Of a stretch of 64,000 bases of DNA, positions 25,421 through 37,118 are shown piece after piece. The stretch lies in NCBI GenBank assembly GCA_050084515.1, contig CM114272.1, positions 30,504,001 to 30,568,000 on the forward strand, given 5' to 3'. How positions within the stretch are numbered: position 1 is the stretch's first letter; every line of letters begins with the position of its first letter. The position numbers and the translations under genes were made by a program. The DNA comes from Blasia pusilla (lineage: Eukaryota; Marchantiophyta; Marchantiopsida; Blasiales). Below the pieces are notes generated by a model, which saw nothing but the letters and a program-made list of their open reading frames with translations, searched no databases and was not told the DNA's origin.

Positions 25421-25646
25421 TGGACGCGGGAAAGGTGCTTGCGATTGGGCGGTGGCCACGGGGTGCGCAAAGACAGGTCTGTCGGGGGCTATAAGAAGAC
25501 GGCGGCGGCGACAGTGAGGGGAGCCATTCGGTTTTCTGAAGCCGCGGGCCGGCCCCGAGAGTTGGGAAGCTGTCTGCAGTCTGCGCAGCGATTAGTGTCC
25601 ATTCGTCCGTGAGAATCACGAGGAGAGCGCATCTGCAGCTCCATGG

Positions 25647-26717
25647 TTGCGGAGTGATCCGAACGAGGATCTATCCACAACAGCGTCGGTTGCTTCGCTC
25701 TCGACTGCTCCTCGCCATCGGTCCCAGCATCCGGAGTCCGCAGCCACACGCACTGCTCCAGAGCTCGAGGCTCCGGAGTTCCAGTTCGCCTGCGGGTGTG
25801 GAGCGGACTTGTGCGCTCTCACGCTTCCGCTCCACAATCGGGAGAATTCGACAGCGCGAGGAATGGGGTTGAGCTTGGGTGACTTCGAAGAGAACGGAGG
25901 GCGCGTTCCACCATCGAGCCCGATTCTTGCAGTTGCTTCTAACTCGTCTACATCTGCTGCGTCTCCTGTCGGTGATGCACCACCACCTGCGGCACCGACA
26001 GGAGCTGGAGCCGAGGCCGCCGCTCGACCCCCTCGAGCCTCGCGACCCGTCGCGCTCTCGCCACAAGCAGCACCCGCACCCATCGAAGCTCCTCGTTCGC
26101 TCTCGTCGACCGCGAGAGGATTGTTCGCGACGAATCCGGAAGCATTTCAGAGAGCACTTGGGGATACCCACGCCGTCCCACCGCCTGTTCAGGATTGGGA
26201 ACCGCCAGTTGGGTATGAATACCCGCTTTCACCATCGAGCTTGCGAGGACGACTCGTGCCGATATCGGACATATCGATTGTCCTACCGCTGAGCGAATGG
26301 GATTCTGATAGCGATGGTGGCTCGGTTGAGAACCCGGCCCACCTTTCGGCACCAGCTCCGGGTGCAGTCGAGCCGAGCTCCAGCTCGAGCTCATTCATCT
26401 GGCGACGTCGAATTCGAGAGGCTCGTTTCAACACTCGACCACCGGGCCCTGCGGCTGGTGGACCGCAGGAAAGGCTCCATGTCTCCGAGAGCTCCAGAGC
26501 AGCTCGACGTGAGAACCGTCCGACGCTTCCACGGGACTTCCATGTCCTCCCAGCGCCAATTTTGGAAGCGGCAGCAGAAGAAGCCGATTCCGCCTCCTCT
26601 CCCGAACGCGAGGACAACGTCCTGACTACTTCTGCCGAAGGGGAGCAGAACTCGGGAGGCCGTCATGCAGCACTCTGGGACGCGGGCTCGAATGGTACCC
26701 ATCTCGGACATCCCTGA
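25647..26717 (+). CDS. Uncharacterised GC-rich ORF (Ala/Pro/Ser-rich)
   Basis: A 356-codon open frame with no ATG at its 5' end: the first codon is TTG, and the first in-frame ATG is at 25863 (284 residues). It could also be an internal exon. Composition is rich in Ala, Pro, Ser and acidic residues with an EWDSDSDGG patch, so it looks disordered. I recognise no domain. It is much more GC- and CpG-rich than its flanks. The motif VPISDI occurs at about residue 207 and again in a +1-shifted frame near 26695, where an open frame runs on to about 26850. That suggests a frameshift, a missed intron or an internal duplication. Both strands are open here, as GC-rich DNA allows, so coding is not certain. 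Confidence 0.35.
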   Translation: MRSDPNEDLSTTASVASLSTAPRHRSQHPESAATRTAPELEAPEFQFACGCGADLCALTLPLHNRENSTARGMGLSLGDFEENGGRVPPSSPILAVASNSSTSAASPVGDAPPPAAPTGAGAEAAARPPRASRPVALSPQAAPAPIEAPRSLSSTARGLFATNPEAFQRALGDTHAVPPPVQDWEPPVGYEYPLSPSSLRGRLVPISDISIVLPLSEWDSDSDGGSVENPAHLSAPAPGAVEPSSSSSSFIWRRRIREARFNTRPPGPAAGGPQERLHVSESSRAARRENRPTLPRDFHVLPAPILEAAAEEADSASSPEREDNVLTTSAEGEQNSGGRHAALWDAGSNGTHLGHP

Positions 26718-28170
26718 AGGAGCTCTTCTTCTTCCACCTGCGGTAGGAGTGGGGTCGAACCCCGTTGACGGATCGGGAGCACACGATGAGGAGGACCGGA
26801 TCTCAGCCCAACATTTCTTGAGACGGACCCCGAAGAACCTCTAGAGGTTGCACAAGTCGACCTACTCCGTCCCCTACGAAATGGTGAAGCGGAGTGTTCG
26901 CATGGAATCCTCATCACTGTTCCGCACAATCGCAGATGATCGATGTTAGAAACCAGAAAGCAAAAAATATATATACATAGACATAAAGTAATAAAGTAAT
27001 AACGGACTCATCTGATCGGAAGGTATTTCGACCTTTAGAGATCCTCGCCCGAGTAGTCGGAGGCTTTGTTTGGACATGTGCACTCCAATAATAAGCTATA
27101 GATCGCGGGGTGGTTTCATCCGTCTGTGACTCATCTGTACATCGTTCAATCCGGTTGCTCTGAACTCTTAGCGACTGGTTCAGGGCGGGGTCCTCTTCAC
27201 CATATCCAGGAAGGAAACCAGGGCAGCCGCCGCGCACCATAGCCGTAGAGTTCGGAGGGCAGAAAGGTAGCCATGAGCGCATGCCATAGCTAGGTTTCTT
27301 TACGGACTGTCGTCAATTTTGACTGCACATGTGCAATCCTTGTGTTCGAGATCTATCGGGCTTTTTCCCGAACACGATAATTTTCGTTTTGTATAACTGC
27401 ATTGTAAGCGCAATTGTATCTTCACATCTCTTGATTGTAGGGAGGTTCCCAAGTGTATGTAGCTCGGTCGACTCTATTATGGATGCGTGTGCGTAAGAAA
27501 TCATAAAGTTGTCAAAGGCAAAGCGGACATTGTTTTGAGATTATCACGAGGGTCCGCTCTGCCACAAACTTCCGTGTCACTTCGGAATTCCTCTTGTCCT
27601 TCCCCACAGGTTCTGCGGCATTACCAGCCCTAGCGAATGAATACGCACGTAAATTGCTTCTGCCCCAAGCATTCCCTTGTCTCGATATCGGCGGGTCTAG
27701 AATTTCCACGGCGGCATGAACCGCAGCTTGTGTGTCTGGGGCTGTGTGAGCAACCACCAAAACAGGAAACTAGGATTGGATCCGAAAGTATTCCGATTTC
27801 GTCTGAGATAATGATCCTTAAACATCCGTCGTCTTGTTCCTGGACGTCCAGTTTCGCGTTTTCGCGTGTTCCTTCCGGTCCTCCCTTTCGCACTCTCCTG
27901 TCCAAAGGACAGGAGACTGCCAAAGTGGAGACTGATGCAGTGGAGTTTTCTAAAGCCCCGCGCTCCTTTTCTTCATCAATAGTATCTCATAACCGTAACT
28001 TAGTAATAACCCTAACCCTCTTCAACTCTACAGATTTTCCTAGTATAATTAATATAATCACATATTTTGTAATTTTTGCGATTTTTTCTTTTATTTTTCA
28101 ATGTTCTTTCCTCCTTTTCTCTTCCATACGGACACTCTAGATGTTATGTGCTTAAATTCTCTCATTCCCA
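26718..28170. other. Intergenic, no supported gene
   Basis: Open frames overlap on both strands at 27510-27930 without a recognisable product. A short AACCCTAACCCT near 28008 is too small to be telomeric. From about 28000 the sequence becomes AT-rich. Confidence 0.4.
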
Positions 28171-28173
28171 GTT

Positions 28174-28217
28174 CCCTACGATTCCTCCCTTAATGAATCA
28201 AGGGAGGAATCATAGGG
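28174..28217. repeat. Inverted repeat (18-bp arms)
   Basis: The left arm 28174-28191 (CCCTACGATTCCTCCCTT) and right arm 28200-28217 are reverse complements with one mismatch, separated by eight bases. Confidence 0.8.
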
Positions 28218-28470
28218 CTTTGACCCTCGTATACATAGGTGCACGAGTATACGAGGCTCTCTATCACAATTATCTCCGCCACTCAAAAGATGTACGGGTC
28301 CCATGGGAGAATTAAAAAATGGAGATTAATTAAAGTGGAAAATCTGGAGGAAAGTAGAGTTTTTACCCTCCTATGCACGATCCGAGGAGGATGTACAACT
28401 CCACTGTTTACACTCGTATACACTACACGTGTTTACACTCGTATACACTACACGGGTCCGAGGAGGCTCT
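28218..28470. repeat. GTATAC-rich direct and inverted short repeats
   Basis: CCTCGTATAC is followed by its inverse GTATACGAGG about 16 bases later. Near 28405-28460 the unit TTTACACTCGTATACACTACACG is tandemly duplicated, flanked by two CCGAGGAGG copies. This may be the edge of a small inverted-repeat element. Confidence 0.6.
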
Positions 28471-28739
28471 ATAACTCTAACTCCACCCTTTAGATGATGG
28501 TGACGAGAGAAGGTGCCCAATAGTGCCAAGATAAAACCCCCTTTCAAGTAACTTTCCTTTTCTCTCCCAACATTACAAGTCTCCTTCTCTAGAAAGTTCC
28601 TTACATCATGGTGGGACTAACTAAACTAAGCCTCTCTTTTCTCTAGAAAAAATAGTATTTATGTGTAGGAGAGATCCATCGGGAAAGTGATTGTTAGACT
28701 GAAATTTAAATTGTGGTTGTTGTAATAGAAACAGTACCG

Positions 28740-28770
28740 TAGAGAGTATTTTTTAGAAAAATACTCTCTA
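28740..28770. repeat. Perfect small palindrome (14-bp arms)
   Basis: TAGAGAGTATTTTT and AAAAATACTCTCTA are exact reverse complements separated by three bases. Confidence 0.85.
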
Positions 28771-29779
28771 AATAATGTGTAGATTTTTATAATTTCTAGA
28801 AAATCATATTTAACCCCATTTTAAAAAATTAAAACTTGGGAGTTAGAGTCTTATTGGAGTATTTGAGAGACTTTGTGAAGTTGGCCTACGGAGCCAAGGA
28901 AATAGTTACACTTGTATAGATGGTGTCATAAGATGGAAATAACTAAGGTGATATGTTCCAAAGTTTTTAAGGGCAAACATCCTCAAGATCCATCATCAAG
29001 GTACCCTAGGTTAGATTAGATGTGGATCGTAGAGATAAGGATATGGTACCATCTATCCAATCATGTTTGGTGTGCAAGAGAATTCAAACACGTTAAGGCA
29101 TTGTATATATTTTCTTCCATTTTGAATTCAGAGGGAAAATGGGAAAGCATGGCTATGAATTTGAATTTGACTACCAAATTTAACTATGGCATACCATGAT
29201 TAAATTGAAGCCATTTGAGTAGAAGTAGTAGATTGGTTTTCTAAGATGGGGTTTTTCATTGGGAATAATATGACACTTAGAAGTGCCTCATGCTTTTAGG
29301 CCTTTGCTAGTGTCTTCACTCCTTAAGTAAGTTATTCTTACATCAAAGACAGAAATTTTTTTCCCAAGTCTTGGAAGTGTTTGTTTAAGGCCTCGAGAGT
29401 GGATCTTCTCTTGAGTTCAAGGTATCACTCAAACTCAATAGGGGAAGTACTCTAGGAATATCTACAAAACTATCTCCAAAAATTAAGCATGTCCTCCAAA
29501 AATGGTGGCATATCTTAAATTTAAAATCCTATCCAAGTTTTGAAAAGTAGCTAAGTTCTATAATTTTAGATGCCTCAATCTACAATACATCTCCACCCTA
29601 TAAGAACATGCTTTCATATGAGTAACTTGAGAAAAGTGGTAGAGTTGAATTATAAGAATTCCACAACACCAAGGTATATGCCCTTTCTCTAGGTCATTGG
29701 TTCTAACTTGCAATTCCATGGTGGGAAGAACCAAAAGCATCTCAAGTAAGTACTTTCATGCCGAAAATGGAAGATTTCT
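28771..29779. other. AT-rich, probably decayed retroelement body
   Basis: I see no intact frame. Position just upstream of a Ty3/gypsy integrase tail on the same strand suggests older pol sequence, but I could not recognise RT or RNase H motifs. Confidence 0.3.
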
Positions 29780-30100
29780 TAGTGAAGCATTTATAGGTCT
29801 ATAGAGAGGCTTCAACGACATTCAAACATGCCCAATGTCCCTACAAGTGGCAAGTTTATAATCATATGCAAGATATGACCTTTGAAATTAGCGATCTTAC
29901 GCCTAAGATTATAGATTGCATCCACTACCTTCAAGTACCTCCAAGAAGATGGCACCAATATATATAAGACCCTTGGAAATACTTGAAATAATTAAGGAGT
30001 TATCCTACCAATCAAGGTTACCCGTGGAGATAAGGAAAGTTCATAATGTTTTCCATTTCAGCAAAGTCAATGCATTCTTTGACCCAATTCTACTTTAGGA
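29780..30100 (+). mobile_element. Degraded Ty3/gypsy integrase C-terminus
   Basis: The 60-codon frame 29916-30098 contains IYIRPLEILEIIKELSYQ, a changed Arg/Leu-rich segment and KVHNVFHFSKVNAF. This matches the Ty3/gypsy integrase tail pattern GPFEI, GELAYRLxLP and VHNVFHVSxL. Family knowledge places it just before the 3' end of pol. Upstream and downstream frames are broken by stops, so this is a relic. Confidence 0.75.
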
Positions 30101-30904
30101 TAGAGAGGAATGCACAATTGAAACCATATCCCATCAATGATTCAATGTGAACAAGAGATGAGCGAACAAGTATTTAGGTGCATGGAAAGGTTATGATCTA
30201 GGTGTCATAAACTTAAAATGACCCGAAAGGAATCGATAAGGAAGGTAGCATAGGCTTGGGTATGTGGAAGGATGGACAAGGAAATAACCCAATGACCCAA
30301 TGAGTGGAAAAATTCAACCAAGGCGTTAGCAAAACATGCCTTTAAAAATAGCTAAGTCTTAGATACATATCCTTGCGATGATCTAAGAAGGCAATCTTGA
30401 TCACAAATCAAAGGAAGATTAATCAACCTTAGTAGAATCACTCATGCTAAGACAAGACTAGGGAGTTGTGAGATAAGTCTCATAGTCGCTAAAAAGGGAA
30501 GAGAGATCTTATAAAGGAATTTTAAGATGGGAAAGAAACATGAAACCAAAACTTGAGACCAAAAATGGCAATTCCAACCTGAGGCTAAGACTAGTCAAGA
30601 TGAGACTGGTCCCAACCAAAAGGCCTAGATCAAAGTAGAGATATGCGCTTAGCTATAAGACATGAGAAGTATGGAACATAATGCAAGAGGCCAAGATGGG
30701 CTGGTGAGTCATGGTAGGGTATTAAAAGCCATGGGATTTACCTTCCACACAAAGTTGGGAGTCTCAATCCACATTTTCCATGGAGTAAGAGTCAAAAGTA
30801 GTGAGGATGGAGAGAAAGACCACAAAAATATTTAAGTACCTATAAATGTGGGGACACACTCTCCCCCTCCATACTACTTTTATTGTTTTTCCATGTTAAG
30901 ATTA
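30101..30904. other. AT-rich tail of the relic element
   Basis: No coding frame of note. The stretch lies between the integrase tail and an LTR-like repeat on the same strand, consistent with an untranslated 3' region of the same relic. Confidence 0.3.
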
Positions 30905-31690
30905 TGTTGGGGCTTGCATCTTCTACAAATCACAATGTTTAGATCCTAAATGAAATCATCCAAATCCATGATGCCTACTTATTGCACATGAAAAGAGTAG
31001 TGGGTCTGTATGGCTCATCTTGTCCATGTCTCTTTGTTTAGCACTCTTATTTTCTACAAATATCTTCACTACACTCACTATCCAATGATAATGATGCAAC
31101 CACGGATAGAAGCCCACCCAGAGCCCACGTGGAGCTTGCCGCATACACATGGGCTGATAGAGCCTGCATCCGTTGCGTAGCCCACAACCAGACTCGCAAC
31201 CAGGCCCGCAGGGCGGGCTTGGCACCCATTGAGCTGGCTCAGGCCTGCATGGCATACTGGAGGAGGGTTGGGAGTCCGCACATGGCCATGAAACATCTGC
31301 GGGCTCCGTCAGCCAAAGCTTGGCCCCCATTTGGCAGGCTTGAGCCCGCCCAATGGGTGCCAAACCCGCCTTGCAGGCCTGGTTGCAGGCCACGCAACGG
31401 ATGGGGGCTCCATCAGCTTGGGTCTACGCAACAGGCTCTGGGCAGGCTTCGATGCGGGTCGAGCATGTCTGTCACATGTCCAGACTTGTCCGTTATCGTA
31501 CAACCTTGCCTCATATGCTCTTGGAAAGAGCCAAAAGATCCCTCTTCTAAATATAACTTGAATACACATATAGGTTAGCAAGTGATCAACCAATCATTCA
31601 ATAAAACAAATTAAATTGTTCTTTTTGAAACACCAATTCCAATGGGACTAAGACATAGCTAACCTCCTCCAACCACTCACAACAAAGTTA
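30905..31690 (+). repeat. LTR-like repeat family A, copy 1
   Basis: It begins TGTTGGGGCTTGCATCTT and shares several blocks, in the same order, with 43959-45540: AATCACA near the start, GTCCATGTCTCTT, CCAATGATAATGATG, an AGAGCCAAAA block and GACTAAGACATAGCTAACCTC. A TG start and its place downstream of an integrase tail fit a 3' LTR. The foldback repeat at 31108-31455 is embedded in it. Confidence 0.5.
31108..31455. repeat. Long imperfect foldback (inverted) repeat
   Basis: The left arm 31108-31252 and right arm about 31335-31455 are reverse complements over most of their length. Key blocks are CCAGAGCC, ATCCGTTGCGTAG, AACCAGGC, GGCACCCATTG and CAGGCCTGC on the left, with their inverses on the right. 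The spacer is about 80 bases. It is GC-rich in AT-rich surroundings, and both strands carry long matching open frames because of the symmetry. Confidence 0.75.
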
Positions 31691-33700
31691 GAGCTAACAT
31701 CTTGTTAATCTGGTTGACTCCCTTCAGTACTTAAATCGTACTTGTCAACCCATTATGATATGACAAAGTCAACCAATCACACTGACTTCAGAATCTTTTG
31801 TAATAAAAATGTTTTGATAGACTCAATCTTCCCACTAAGGTGAATCTTCCAATCACTTTATAGCCTTACATTTCAAATTTTGCAACATTTGGCTGGAAGG
31901 TCAGTGATCGAGTGCATCAACAAACTCTTTTACATCTTTCTCTTATGAGATATGACTAATCGCCTCATTCACAATTCCAACCAATCACTTTTGAGTCTAT
32001 CATGCTCCCAAAAAAATCGTAAACTCGCGGTCTTTACATCCATCCTAGTTGAGAAAACACCCAAGTGTGGTGCAATTTTTTTAAGGTCAAAATTTCGTGA
32101 TGTGAAAATTAAGTTGAATGTGAAAAATCTCACAAAATAAGATGCAATTAATGAACTAGGGGTGGAGAGCAAGAGAGATTAAAGGATAATAAGTATCATG
32201 TACATGAGGAGAATTCACACTCACACATTCCGACCGTTGATAATTAGAACCTCAAATTCAGTTACACACATGCATCATATATGGGAGGTTTTCCTAACTT
32301 GCCATCCCATGGCCTTATCTTCACAATTCACAAGATACGAGATCCCATGGGAAAATGCTAAAAATGAAGATCAAAGAAAGTAGAAAATGTGGCAAAATTC
32401 CATGAAAGTGACAAGTGAAAGGAAACAAGAAAAAAAAATTATTGTACCACTACAAGAAAATCGATATATTCTTTACACCTTTAAACTGCAAAATTTTAAT
32501 TTGATAGGAAAAACTCCAATTGCTACTTTCAAAGTTGAGATACGCCAAATTCATCATCATTAACCAAAACTAAGTCGAAGTATAAGTGGTTATTGGAATT
32601 GATCACACCTAACTCTTTTTGACTAAAATAAAAAAAGTTAGGAAATATTTCAAAATTTCCACTCTTTATTTTAAATAGAAAATTTTAATTCCGCTATGTG
32701 AAGCATATTCATATTCAAACCTTCTTACAAGCTACTTCATGCAAATAAAATAAGTCTCATAAAAATTTTAAATGAAAATAGAAATATTGTTCCAATTTTA
32801 ATTGTACATAAGAAGTTCTTTATGAAAACATCTATGAGCATGAAGTTTCTTAAAAAAACTAAAAAATCTCCCCCAAACACAACTTTTAAAGGACTAGGTA
32901 AACTTGGGCAGGAAAGCACTTTAAGTAAGTGGCCTAAGACTATATAAATTGTTGAACGAAACAAAAAAAAAGTGTTGGGACATAATAATTCGTGTACTAG
33001 TCCATCTCATGAAAGTTGATCCAATTATAAAATTGAATGTGCTTATACGGATGAAAGTTTCCATAAGTTCATATGTATCATAATTCATTTTGAAACTTTT
33101 GAGATTACTTAATTCATATTAAAATAATACCAAAAATAGAAAATGATGAGGTACTTGTTTACATGCTTATTTGGAATGGTAATGCATGCCATAGATAGTG
33201 CCAACTTGACATTCCTTAATAGATCATACTAGTTGGTGTCCATCCTAAATGTAATTGAAATCAAACCATCTTACTTGTATTGACTAAAAAGGAGAGTTAT
33301 CTCCAAATGGAAAAGCACTCTCCGATAATAATACGGATGAGTCTACGACACATGATCCGATATTACAATTTAGGAATGACATCTAACTTGTCTCACTACC
33401 AAAACCCAATACAATCACACAAATGATAGACCTTAAACTTCTCATCCATGAGTTGGTAGATCCATGAGGTTCCATTGGTAGATATTCATCGCTATATCTG
33501 CACTATGGGCGTTGTTCCCACCGAAAGGGAGAGTCCTACACATAAGAAAAATCTATGGGACTTGGTCGAAATTCAGAAAGTATGATCAGATGCGGAGATC
33601 TTGAGAGAAGAAGGAAAAACTCTAGAGGAACATATGATCCAAAAAGCAGAGAAAGCAGTGCTCATTGTGCATCTCTACTCTCTCCACTGCACTACCCTTA
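31691..33700. other. AT-rich intergenic, repeat-like
   Basis: No gene. The stretch 32200-32390 shares GATCCCATGGGAAAAT and neighbouring words with 28290-28340, suggesting two copies of an old repeat. No element ends were defined. Confidence 0.35.
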
Positions 33701-33897
33701 AGAGTTTTTCTCCATCTCTCTCTAATTGCTCATTGAAAGAAAAGATTCATAACTGAAGCTCTTAATCCATGAGATTTGAAGCTAGCAACTATTTAGTTAA
33801 GAGTTTTTCTCCATCTCTCGCTCATTGCTCATGGAAAGAAATGATTCAGAACTGAAGCTCTGAATCCATGAGATTTGAAACTTGCAACTGTTCAACT
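33701..33897. repeat. 99-bp tandem duplication
   Basis: The unit starting AGAGTTTTTCTCCATCTCTC at 33701 repeats at 33800 with about 90% identity, including the shared block CCATGAGATTTGAA. Confidence 0.9.
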
Positions 33898-36107
33898 GAT
33901 CGGTCCGTAGACATATTGTGCATACCCACAAGAAGACCTGATCACCAGACCAGATCAAGCCACTCGAGCTTGACCTACTGGAACATGAGCTGGTATCTCC
34001 TGGGAGGGTATCCAGGATGAGTTTGAGGTTCATATCTTGACGGGCTGAAATAGCAATTGTTGGCGTTGGCTCCCTTAATCTGTGGTTCTCTACTTATCCC
34101 AGCAACCCAAGCCTTGCAAACAAGGTGAGGGCCAGTCAGCCATCATTTAGGGCTCCATGAGGCAGGATCTTTTGTTCAGTGCCACCATTAGCTGTCCACA
34201 AAACTTCAATTACCAGTGGACAGCTTGTGACTATCAAATCCAAGTCATATCCGTTACCTTGGGGCAGGCGTAACTAGTTGACGTACGTTTTCACACCAAG
34301 GAATGGTTGAAATCTGTATTATTATTGGATAGTGCCTTCTTGATTTGCAAACACTTCTCTACTTGACATGTGGCAACGGGGCAACAAGAACATGTTTCTT
34401 ACTCTATGGGCAGCAAGAAAATGTTTTCTTTCTACAGGCAGCTAGAAAAAAATTGTGTGCAACACGAATAGTCCCTACACTCCCGTGCATGGCACACTAA
34501 TAGAACACATATTAGAACACATTAGAACACTAGAATGTAAGACTATCTCGGACTTAGCCAGGTACAACTGCTACAATGATGATCTGTAAAGCCCATTACT
34601 ATGCTGCACATGCTGTGCTGGATTATTTCCAACTGCTTTGGTGAGTGGCTCTGATGGCAAACCTTGAAGAATAGTAGCTCCTCCATATCTGGACATCCTG
34701 GAAACCCTTCGCACACACATTCGGCTCAAACAGATGTTAGATTACTCTGATAGCATGTTTCTCCAAAGATGACGTCAGAGATGACATGGCCAGAAATTTT
34801 GAAACGCTACTGGTGTTAGCATGCCCTTCATTAATCGAAATTCTTTGACAGGAAGGTCATAACTGGGCCACTTGAAGTTTTAGTGAATTCTTTCGAGTCT
34901 GTTAGAGCATTTGGGAGATGGGTAGTATGGAGGAACATAGATGAGATGCTGAGCAATGTCATGTAATTGAGAAAGTCCTTAAGATAATGCTTCGAAACAG
35001 TAAGAGGAAGTTCGGATTGCTGGCATGTTTCTGATCTGGAGATAACAACGGACTATTCAAAAGAGAGTCTTGGATGATGTCTGAGCGAATTCTAGTTTGG
35101 ACAATGATTTTGAGATAAGCTCTTCCCAGAAGAGTCACTGGAACTGGAACTGGAACTGGAACCAGATTATTAAGGAACTTCCATGCAAAGGAAGGTGTTC
35201 TACAGGACCATCATCTCATATTTGCATGATGCATAAAAAATGAAACCCTGCCATGGATTGGTCTGAGCAAGGTCATGGTCCAAGTCATAACCGCTCTGTT
35301 GAAACAATGAACTATCCAGCACAACACGTTGGGGAACAGGGGGACAAACTTCCATAGAGCTGACTGCTGAGTATTCTGACGCAGAGACACCCATCACAGT
35401 GCAAACTCTGCAAAACTCACTTTTACAGCAAATAGCATGGAACTGCAACCAAATTACACATGATTTGGTCAAAGCACAGTTTTTGGAATTGAGTGACTGA
35501 AATTATGAAAATTTCTCAGGTCAAGCAGTAGTTCCATATTCAATCACAAAAACTGAGGGTTTGTGGGACACCCACAAAGAACTACCACAATAGCCAAGCA
35601 CACTCTATCATGAACATATACACGAATTCACAATTACATGATACAAGAGAACCCTGTTTAGGGTCCGCCCACTAGTAGCACTTATTGCTTAGTGGTGCAA
35701 ACCAAGGGCAAAAAACATTTGGCTATTTCCAAACAACAGCAGAACTCCTTACAACTCTCCATGCCTCCTCTTCTGCCTTCTTAGTCCAAACATTACAATC
35801 ATAGTTTTGAGTGCAACCAGAAACCTCCACCTCCAAGAATGTCATGAGGGTTTAAGACAGGCTTCTGGCAGAAAATTGGCCTCTTGCCAAGTTGCAGTAG
35901 TCCAAGTCTCCACAAGCAAATATGATTGTTCGTTCAAAAGCTTCTATGACCCCTGCTGCTCATACCACTGTTTCTGGTTGAGGTATATTTAAACTCGCCT
36001 GCAGCAGCAGTGTATCCTTCAATTGGAGCTCTGAGGACCACTGTTCAATACTGTCATCTCCAGGATAATCCCATCTCTTCATCATGACTGGCAACATTAC
36101 TTTACGA
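33898..36107. other. Region downstream of the RING gene; nothing recognised
   Basis: Short frames only. A (GGAACT)n run of four units sits at about 35140-35163. The last few hundred bases before 36107 should include the 3' UTR of the minus-strand RING gene. Confidence 0.4.
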
Positions 36108-37118
36108 TCATGGATTGGGGTTGAAATAGAGCACACCAGTTATCTTGCCCCTGCAGGTTGGACATTGGTCACTTCTTTTTCGGTGGGCGTGCAAGCAACC
36201 ACTGCAATACAGGAAATGCATGCAGCTCAAAAGCACAGCATCTCGGGGATGTGAGAAACAAATTTGGCACATGCTCTTCTCCTTCTCTAATTCGAGCTCT
36301 TTGAGTACTGCATCTTGTTGTCGTTGGTGTCTCTCCATCAGCTCTTTGCGAATTGCTTGTTCCTTTACTTTGGCTTCCTCCTCAAGCTTCAACTTTGCTG
36401 CAAGTTCCCTAGCAGCATCCTCCGCGGCCTTCAATCTTCTTTCCAACCCCTCGATTTTTAGTGCATGCTTGTTGAGTACCTTCGCATGCTGCTCATACTG
36501 AGGATTGGTTTCATATCCATTATCCATTGCTAAGGCCTTTTTCTTCAGCTTCGCTCGAAGCATTGCACCTTCATAACTTTCCAGTTCTTCCTTCATCCCT
36601 TCTGACTGCTCTACCAACTGCAGCAAGGTCTCATTTTCTTCTTTCTCTACTTCACTGTTTCTATCCATTGCTGTGAAAACTGCCTCCAACAATCTCATAG
36701 ACTTATCTCGAGCACTCCTCAGCTCTGCATAGCTCTCACTTACCATTGTCATCACTATCTCAGTGTATCTATCCATCTCTTCGTGAGCCAACTCCAACAG
36801 TTGAACTGCACAGTCCCGTACAGTCTTCAGCTCTCTATGGTGAGCACCATTACACACAAACACATTTTCAAAGTAGGATGCAACATCATTCAGCTCAGGC
36901 ACTGAGTAATCAGCACTTGGACTCTCTGGTGTTAACTCTGCCTCATCAGAGTGCTCTATTTTGCGCTTCCTTCCCCCGTAATTCAAAAGCCTTCCTATCA
37001 GCTGCTCTTCTTCCAGCCGGCTCCCATCACTGCTGAGTGATTTCTTCCGCTTCCTGCTTGATATCAGGAGCTGCTCCTCTTCCATCAGATCTAACTCGAC
37101 CGGAAACTCAGACTCCAT
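36108..37118 (-). CDS. Coiled-coil RING-type E3 ubiquitin ligase, intronless CDS
   Basis: The CDS encodes 336 residues from the ATG at 37118; the open frame extends three codons further upstream to a TTG. A C-terminal RING-HC (about residues 284-323) reads CQIC, CMHFLYCSGC and CPTC, giving the C3HC4 zinc ligands. Residues about 150-280 are Glu/Lys/Arg/Leu-rich and predicted coiled coil, suggesting dimerisation. The N-terminus has basic clusters (SRKRKKS and GRKRKIE) that could be nuclear localisation signals. The expected activity is E2 recruitment and substrate ubiquitination; the substrate is unknown. A RING of this kind at the extreme C-terminus after a coiled coil occurs in several plant families, including some kinesin-like proteins, but I cannot assign a named orthologue. 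The frame is uninterrupted and codon use looks like a normal host gene. Confidence 0.85.
   Translation of the reverse strand: MESEFPVELDLMEEEQLLISSRKRKKSLSSDGSRLEEEQLIGRLLNYGGRKRKIEHSDEAELTPESPSADYSVPELNDVASYFENVFVCNGAHHRELKTVRDCAVQLLELAHEEMDRYTEIVMTMVSESYAELRSARDKSMRLLEAVFTAMDRNSEVEKEENETLLQLVEQSEGMKEELESYEGAMLRAKLKKKALAMDNGYETNPQYEQHAKVLNKHALKIEGLERRLKAAEDAARELAAKLKLEEEAKVKEQAIRKELMERHQRQQDAVLKELELEKEKSMCQICFSHPRDAVLLSCMHFLYCSGCLHAHRKRSDQCPTCRGKITGVLYFNPNP

Noticed and set aside
25044-25612. Three overlapping Arg/Lys/Glu-rich ORFs
   Set aside because: All come from the 71-bp repeat read in three frames; no domain is present.
28005-28020. AACCCTAACCCT as telomere-like repeat
   Set aside because: Only two units; too short to mean anything.
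27512-28140. Opposed open frames at 27.5-28.1 kb considered as a gene
   Set aside because: No recognisable domain, no clear splice structure and both strands equally open.
30956-31578. Matching long ORFs on both strands (QWVP, RPGC motifs)
   Set aside because: They mirror each other because of the foldback repeat and have no coding signature.
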